Below are positions 59,469 through 64,000 of a stretch of 64,000 nt of DNA, in pieces. The translations under genes and the position numbers were made by a program. The DNA is taken from contig JAXHLP010000012.1 in NCBI GenBank assembly GCA_034522155.1, forward strand, positions 130,554 through 194,553. Reading direction: 5' to 3'. The notes beneath the pieces are model-generated. The model had not been told where the DNA came from and searched no databases. It was given only the letters and a program-made list of their open reading frames with translations. The stretch comes from Salinilacustrithrix sp034522155 (GTDB lineage: Bacteria; Actinomycetota; Acidimicrobiia; Acidimicrobiales; Salinilacustritrichaceae). Every line of letters begins with the position of its first letter. Position 1 is the first letter of the stretch.

Positions 59469-59485
59469 CGAACCCGAAGGGTTCG
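59469..59485 (+). terminator. Hairpin between substrate-binding protein and permease genes
   Basis: CGAACCC (59469-59475), loop GAA, GGGTTCG (59479-59485): a perfect 7-bp stem. A weaker GGCCC/GGGCC hairpin lies upstream near 59433. Such structures in ABC operons often let more binding protein than permease be made. Confidence 0.45.
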
Positions 59486-59551
59486 CCAGGGCCTCGGATC
59501 TTCCGTCTGAACCCGTCCCGATCCGCGTCCGAGTAGGAAGAGGTCCGTCTC

Positions 59552-60505
59552 GTGAAGTTCGTCGCCGTCAGGCTCGTCCAACTCGTGGTCGTGCTCCTGG
59601 CGGCGACCTTCTTCACCTACTCCCTCACCTTCATCGCCGACACACCCGACCAGGTCGTCGACAAGCTGCTCCAGCTCCAACAGGGCTCGCCCGAGGAGCG
59701 GGCGCGGATCGAGAACGACCTCAACCTGGACGATCCCCTGCCGGTGCGCTACGGCAAGTGGCTGGGCGACGCCGCCACCGGCGATCTCGGTCAGTCGTAC
59801 TCCGCCCAGGAGCCGGTTCTCGACCGCATCCAGACCCGGCTTCCGCGCACGCTGGCACTGGTCTTCTACGCCCAGCTGATCGCGCTGGCCCTGGCCATAC
59901 CAGCGGGCATCGTCGCAGCGTGGCGGGCCAACACCTGGGTCGACCGCGGCCTGTCGTCGACGAGCATCGGGATGATCGCAGTGCCGAACTATGTCCTCGC
60001 CGTGCTCCTCCAGTTCTTCTTCGCGGTCAACCTCGGCTGGTTCCCGGCGGTCACGTCGTCCGACCTGTCGATCTTCGACTTCAACAGCTACTTGTTACCC
60101 GCCCTGTCGCTCGCGGCCGGCCAGGTGGCGGTGTACATGCGCCTGCTTCGCACGGACATGATCGCCACCCTGCAGGACGACTTCATCGGCATGGCCAAGG
60201 CCAAGGGCCTTCCCACGCGGAAGATCCTGCTCCGCCACGCGCTGCGGCCTTCGAGCCTGTCGTTGGTGACCACGATCGGCATCAACGCCGGCGTGGCCAT
60301 CGGCGGCACCGTGATCATCGAGATCATCTTCGGCATGCCGGGCATGGGCACGATGCTCGTCGACGCCATCTTCCGGGGCGACGTCCTCGTCGTCCAGGGC
60401 GTGGTCGCCGTGGTCGCCGCCTCCTTCGTGCTCATCAACTTCGTCATCGACCTCCTGTACGCCGCACTCGACCCGAGGATCCGCAGTGTCCGCGCCGCAG
60501 CCTGA
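59552..60505 (+). CDS. ABC transporter permease (DppB/OppB type)
   Basis: A 317-residue permease. It has a signal-anchor first helix (VRLVQLVVVLLAATFFTYSLT), a periplasmic section with NLDDPLPVRYGKWLG, and the binding-protein-dependent transport motif near residue 210 (GMAKAKGLPTRKILLRHALR, the EAA-type loop that contacts the ATPase). Six membrane helices are expected. It overlaps the next gene by 20 bases. Confidence 0.93.
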   Translation: MKFVAVRLVQLVVVLLAATFFTYSLTFIADTPDQVVDKLLQLQQGSPEERARIENDLNLDDPLPVRYGKWLGDAATGDLGQSYSAQEPVLDRIQTRLPRTLALVFYAQLIALALAIPAGIVAAWRANTWVDRGLSSTSIGMIAVPNYVLAVLLQFFFAVNLGWFPAVTSSDLSIFDFNSYLLPALSLAAGQVAVYMRLLRTDMIATLQDDFIGMAKAKGLPTRKILLRHALRPSSLSLVTTIGINAGVAIGGTVIIEIIFGMPGMGTMLVDAIFRGDVLVVQGVVAVVAASFVLINFVIDLLYAALDPRIRSVRAAA

Positions 60506-61415
60506 GCTCACCGACCTCGAGTTGGAACGGGCGGAGGAGACCGCCACCGACGACGCGGACGTCCCGCGCCGGAAGGGTTGGGGCGTCGGCTTCTGGCTCG
60601 CCGTCACCTGGACAGTCCTCATCCTGGGCCTCTCGGCGCTCGCTCCCTGGTTACCCTTCGTCGACTCGCCGGGCGCCTTCGGCGACTTCTCGGTCGAGCC
60701 CTCCGCGGGACCATCGGCCGATCACTGGTTCGGTGTCAACGACAACGGCGTCGACCTGTTCTCGCAGGTGGTCTGGGGCGGCCGCGTCTCGCTCTTCATC
60801 TCGCTCAGCGTTGTCGTCATCGGCTTCCTGCTCGGCGGGCTCATCGGCATGACCGCCGGCTTCCTACGCGGTCGGGTCGACCGGGTGGTCTCCGCGGTCA
60901 TCGACGTCCTCCTCGCCTTCCCGGCACTCGTCCTCGCGCTCGCGGTGGTGGCGATCTTCGCGAGCGACGGCAACGCGGTCCGGCCGACCATTCCGGTGAT
61001 CATCCTGTCGCTGGCGATCCTGTCGGTCGCTCCGCTCGCCCGTATCACCCGCGGCGTGACCCTCGCGTTCTCCGAACGCGAGTTCGTGACCGCGGCCCGG
61101 ACGCTCGGCGCCAAGAGCACCCGGATCCTGCGACGCGAGATCCTGCCCAACGTGGTGCCCCCGATGGCCGCATTCAGCCTGGTCGTGATCGCCGTCGTGA
61201 TCGTGGCCGAGGGGGCGCTCGCCTTCCTCGGCCTGTCGGTCTCCGCACCCGCGCCGACCTGGGGCAAGTTGATCGCCACCGGTCGGCTCAACATGGAGGC
61301 CTCGCCTCACCTCGTGTACTTCCCCGCTGGCGTGATGTTCCTCACCATTCTGTCGCTCAATTACATCGGCGACGTCCTCCAGGGGAAGATGTCGGTCCGG
61401 GAAGGGGTGCTCTGA
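60486..61415 (+). CDS. ABC transporter permease (DppC/OppC type)
   Basis: A 309-residue permease partner. The N-terminal part is cytoplasmic and rich in acidic residues, then VGFWLAVTWTVLILGLSALAP, a loop with DHWFGVNDNGVDLFSQVVWG, and the EAA-type loop AARTLGAKSTRILRREILPN. The GTG at 60486 lies inside the end of the previous gene. The stop TGA overlaps the next ATG (TGATG at 61413-61417). Confidence 0.93.
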   Translation: MSAPQPELTDLELERAEETATDDADVPRRKGWGVGFWLAVTWTVLILGLSALAPWLPFVDSPGAFGDFSVEPSAGPSADHWFGVNDNGVDLFSQVVWGGRVSLFISLSVVVIGFLLGGLIGMTAGFLRGRVDRVVSAVIDVLLAFPALVLALAVVAIFASDGNAVRPTIPVIILSLAILSVAPLARITRGVTLAFSEREFVTAARTLGAKSTRILRREILPNVVPPMAAFSLVVIAVVIVAEGALAFLGLSVSAPAPTWGKLIATGRLNMEASPHLVYFPAGVMFLTILSLNYIGDVLQGKMSVREGVL

Positions 61416-62530
61416 TGGCGCGTCGCATCACCGCCGAGGACACCACTGCGTCCGGAGCACCGCTCCTCGAGGTCACCGACCTGGCGACCCACTTCCTGAC
61501 GCCCGGCGGCCGAGTCCGTGCCGTCGACGGCGTCACCTTCACCCTCGAGCGGGGCCGGACCCTCGGCATCGTCGGGGAATCCGGCTCGGGCAAGACCGTG
61601 CTGTCACGCTCGATCATGGGCCTGCTGCCCCGTAGCAACGTCGAGCGCACCGGATCGATCCGGTACGAGGGCACCGAGATCTCCGACTACGACCCGGCCG
61701 CAGATGCGCAGCGGTCTGGGGCCCGGAGATGGCGATGATCTTCCAGGACCCGATGACCTCGCTCAACCCGGTGATGAAGGTCGGCCGCCAGATCACCGAG
61801 TCGCTGCGGTACCACCTCGACATGGACAAGGGGGAGGCCAACGAGCTCGCCGTCTCGCTGCTGCGCTCCGTCGGCATCCCCGAGCCGGTCAAGCGGCTCA
61901 AGGAGTACCCGCACCAGCTCTCCGGTGGCATGCGCCAGCGGGTCGTCATCGCCATCGCCCTCGCCTGTGGCCCGAAGCTGCTGTTCGCCGACGAACCCAC
62001 CACGGCCCTCGACGTGACGGTGCAGGCCCAGATCCTCAATCTCCTCGACGCCCAGCAGCGCGAGCGGTACATGGCCATGATCCTGGTCACCCACGACCTC
62101 GGCGTCGTCGCCGGGCGCGCCCACGACATCGCGGTGATGTACGCCGGCAAGGTCGTGGAGACGGCGCCGACGCACGACGCTGTTCGCCATCGATGCGGAT
62201 GCCCTACACCGAGGCACTGCTCGAATCGATCCCCAAGCTCGAGTACCAGAGCCACACCCGGCTCGCAGGCCATCGCGGGCCGGCCGCCCGACCTGATCAA
62301 TCCGCCGCCGGGCTGCGACTTCGCACCACGGTGCCGCTACGCGCAGCCGCAGTGCCTCGAGGAGGAGCCGCCGCTGCACCGACGGCGAGACGCCCGGCCA
62401 CCACTACGCGCTGCTGCTTCCCGGTCGGGCACCGACGCAGGCGACGAGGCCCTGAGCCGCAACATCGCCGACGGCCGACGACACGCCGACGGCGTCGACG
62501 TCGACGACCAGCACACGGGAGGCCCGCTGA
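61415..62530 (+). pseudogene. ABC transporter ATPase (DppD type), frame-broken
   Basis: The first part reads as a normal OppD-type ATPase: LLEVTDLATHFLTPGGRVRA, Walker A GIVGESGSGKT. Near 61712-61716 a base is missing: DPAADAQRSGA should continue as LWGPEMAMIFQDPMTSLNP, which is found in the next frame. That frame has LSGGMRQRVVIAIALAC, LLFADEPTTALDVTVQAQI and MILVTHDLGVVAG. Further breaks occur near 62178-62195, 62262 and 62370-62440; sense returns in other frames (MPYTEALLESIPKLEYQSH; CDFAPRCRYAQPQC). The gene probably ended at TGA 62528-62530, overlapping the next ATG. Conserved fragments in every frame suggest base-call errors more than decay. Confidence 0.7.
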
Positions 62531-63587
62531 TGGCCGGAACCGGCACCGCGCACCTCCGCGACCGCGACGACGTCGTCCTGCGGGTCGAGGACCTCGTCGT
62601 GGAGTTCCCGGTCGGTCGCGGGCGCGACCGTGCATGCCGTGTCGCGGCGTCAGCTTCGACGTCGTCGCGAGGGCGAGACGCTCGGGCTCGTGGGCGAGTC
62701 GGGCTGCGGCAAGTCGACGACCGGCAAGGCGCATCATGCAGCTGCCGCGCCGACACCAGCGGGACGGTCACGTTCGAGCGGCACCGACCTCACCGAGCTG
62801 CAGCGGCGAGGCGCTGCGCAAGCTGCGCCCGCGCTTCCAGATGATCTTCCAGGACCCGATCTCGTCGCTGAACCCGCGGCGGCACGGTCGGCGACATCGT
62901 CGGCGAGCCGCTCGCGGATCTGGAAGCGCGGCACCGAGGACGCACGAGCGAGCTCGGTCGACGAGGTGCTCGAGCGACGTCGGGCCTCGACCCCGACGCT
63001 GGCCGGCGACCGCCGACCGCACGAGTTCTCCGGCGGCCAGTGCCAGCGCATCTCGATCGCCCGGTCGCTCGTGCTCGACCCCGAGCTGATCATCTGCGAC
63101 GAGCCGGTGTCGGCGCTCGACGTGTCGGTGCAGGCCCAGATCCTCAACCTGCTCGAGGACATGAAGGAGCGCTACGGCCTGACCCTGGTGTTCATCGCCC
63201 ACGACCTCGCCGTGGTCAAGAACGTCAGCGACCGGGTCGCGGTCATGTACCTGGGCAAGCTCTGCGAGGTCGCCGCGCCCGACGACCTGTACCACCACCC
63301 CGCGCATCCCTACAGCTCGGCTCTGCTGTCGGCCGATCCCGCTGCCCGACCCCGACGTCGTGCCCGACACCAGCGACCGTCGCTGGCGAGCTGCCCGTCT
63401 CCCATGGACCCACCGTCGGGCTGTCGGTTCCGCACGCGGTGCCCGCAAGCTCAGGACCGCTGCACGGAGGAAGAGCCCGGTGGTCCGTGAGGTGGCCGAC
63501 CGACCCACTACGTGGCCTGTCACTTCCCGCTGGTCGGCGATACCAGCGCCGCCGCCGACCACCGCCGTGTCAGTCGGCTCCGACTGA
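62530..63587 (+). pseudogene. ABC transporter ATPase (DppF type), frame-broken
   Basis: It begins MAGTGTAHLRDRDDVVLRVED, and then the frame slips several times around 62620-62870; in shifted frames one finds ETLGLVGESGCGKSTTGKA (Walker A) and FQMIFQDPISSLNPR. From about 63000 to 63320 one frame is clean: PHEFSGGQCQRISIARSLVLDPELIICDEPVSALDVSVQAQI and VFIAHDLAVVKNVSDRVAVMYLG (in pieces). Breaks return after 63330; CRFRTRCPQAQDRC and YVACHFPLVGD lie in different frames. The Walker A, LSGGQ-type and Walker B motifs are all recognisable, so the parent gene was intact. Confidence 0.7.
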
Positions 63588-63616
63588 CCGCAGGCGCCGG
63601 CCCGAGGGAGGCCGCG

Positions 63617-64000
63617 ATGACTCCTGAATCCAGATCGCGGACCCGACTCGACCCCGCCGTCCGTCGCCAGCAGATCGCCGAAGCCGCCGCTCGCGCGTAC
63701 GCCGAGCGCGACCCGGCCGAGGTCACCTTCGAGGACGTCGCCGACGAGGCCGGGGTGTCACGCAGCCTCGTGTACGCCTACTTCGGCGACCGCGGCAACC
63801 TGCTGGCCGCTGCCTACACCGTCGAGCTCGCCCGCCTCGAGCCGCAGCGATCGATCGCACGCTCGGTGACATCCGTCTCGATCGCAGCCGGGTGGACGAC
63901 ACGGTCCGCACCTACCTGGCGTTCCGCGTCCCGCCACCGTGCGAGCTGGAACCTCATGGCCGCGGCGGGCTCGTCCCGCCACCCCGCCGTGCGCGAAGCC
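63617..64000 (+). CDS. TetR-family regulator, partial at window edge, with frame breaks
   Basis: The start MTPESRSRTRLDPAVRRQQI is followed by a TetR helix-turn-helix (AEVTFEDVADEAGVSRSLVYAYFGDRGNLLAAAY). After about 63835 the frame shifts: the continuation AIDRTLGDIRLDRSRVDD lies in another frame, and HRASWNLMAAAGSSRHPAV returns in a further one. The gene runs out of the window. A GGGAGG site precedes the ATG. It may regulate the ABC operon just upstream. The breaks continue the run of single-base errors seen in the two ATPase genes. Confidence 0.6.
   Translation, partial: MTPESRSRTRLDPAVRRQQIAEAAARAYAERDPAEVTFEDVADEAGVSRSLVYAYFGDRGNLLAAAYTVELARLEPQRSIARSVTSVSIAAGWTTRSAPTWRSASRHRASWNLMAAAGSSRHPAVREA

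Overview
This 64 kb window is high-GC, gene-dense DNA from an actinobacterium. The evidence is a complete Pup-proteasome locus (mpa, dop, pup, prcB, prcA, pafA, pafB, pafC), MarP and DUF3151 proteins, an FbiC-type fused FO synthase for coenzyme F420, an actinobacterial holin-X protein and several mycobacterial-type ferredoxin and acyl-CoA genes. The overall gene complement suggests the class Acidimicrobiia, but that placement is an inference from gene content, not a computed phylogeny. No rRNA, tRNA, CRISPR array, prophage or insertion sequence was recognised. Most genes are short-spaced or overlap by 4 bases (ATGA, GTGA, TTGA).

Layout. 1-11.0 kb (minus strand): a GDPD fragment, signal peptidase I and the Pup-proteasome cluster, into which a STAS-domain gene and a DUF3866 gene are inserted. 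11.0-16.6 kb: a small ferredoxin, a 40-bp tandem repeat, two PH-domain membrane proteins, the periplasmic protease MarP, tRNA m1A58 methyltransferase TrmI and small membrane proteins. 16.7-21.7 kb: a LON-domain protein, an NAD(P)-binding dehydrogenase, a two-subunit NDP-forming acyl-CoA synthetase and a TetR regulator. 21.9-35.2 kb (plus strand): a FIST protein, a pentose-phosphate operon (tkt, tal, pgl), a membrane adenylate cyclase, FO synthase, a LOG protein, two acyl-CoA dehydrogenase-type flavoproteins and a nitroreductase. 35.4-38.7 kb: a redoxin, then a tightly coupled three-gene operon (Cys-rich protein, McrB-like AAA+ ATPase, and a protein that may be related to the non-nuclease part of McrC). 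38.8-48.2 kb (mostly minus): a 58-residue Cys protein, RNase D, rhodanese, MobA, a PLP decarboxylase, DUF3151, an alpha/beta hydrolase, an atypical pyruvate kinase, ArfB, an acyl-CoA dehydrogenase and a SirB1-type protein. 48.5-57.3 kb: two acyl-CoA ligases, a lipoprotein form of SurE, an MFS transporter, a GDPD, a GlcD-type FAD oxidase and an enoyl-CoA hydratase. 57.7-64 kb (plus): an oligopeptide-type ABC transporter operon (dppABCDF-like) and a TetR gene at the edge.

Two features run through the window. First, about twenty genes have an actinobacterial -10 hexamer (TANNNT) that ends only 6-9 bases before the start codon. They are therefore probably transcribed without a 5' leader, and this spacing also decides several start codons (pafA, prcB, dop, rhodanese, SirB1). 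Second, the last 2.3 kb carries many single-base frame breaks in otherwise well-conserved ABC ATPase and TetR genes, while the preceding 61 kb shows none. This points to sequence error or very recent decay there.

Functionally, the left third is protein turnover and envelope proteolysis. The middle and right hold fatty-acyl/CoA metabolism under probable TetR-type operators, central carbon metabolism, and small redox proteins.
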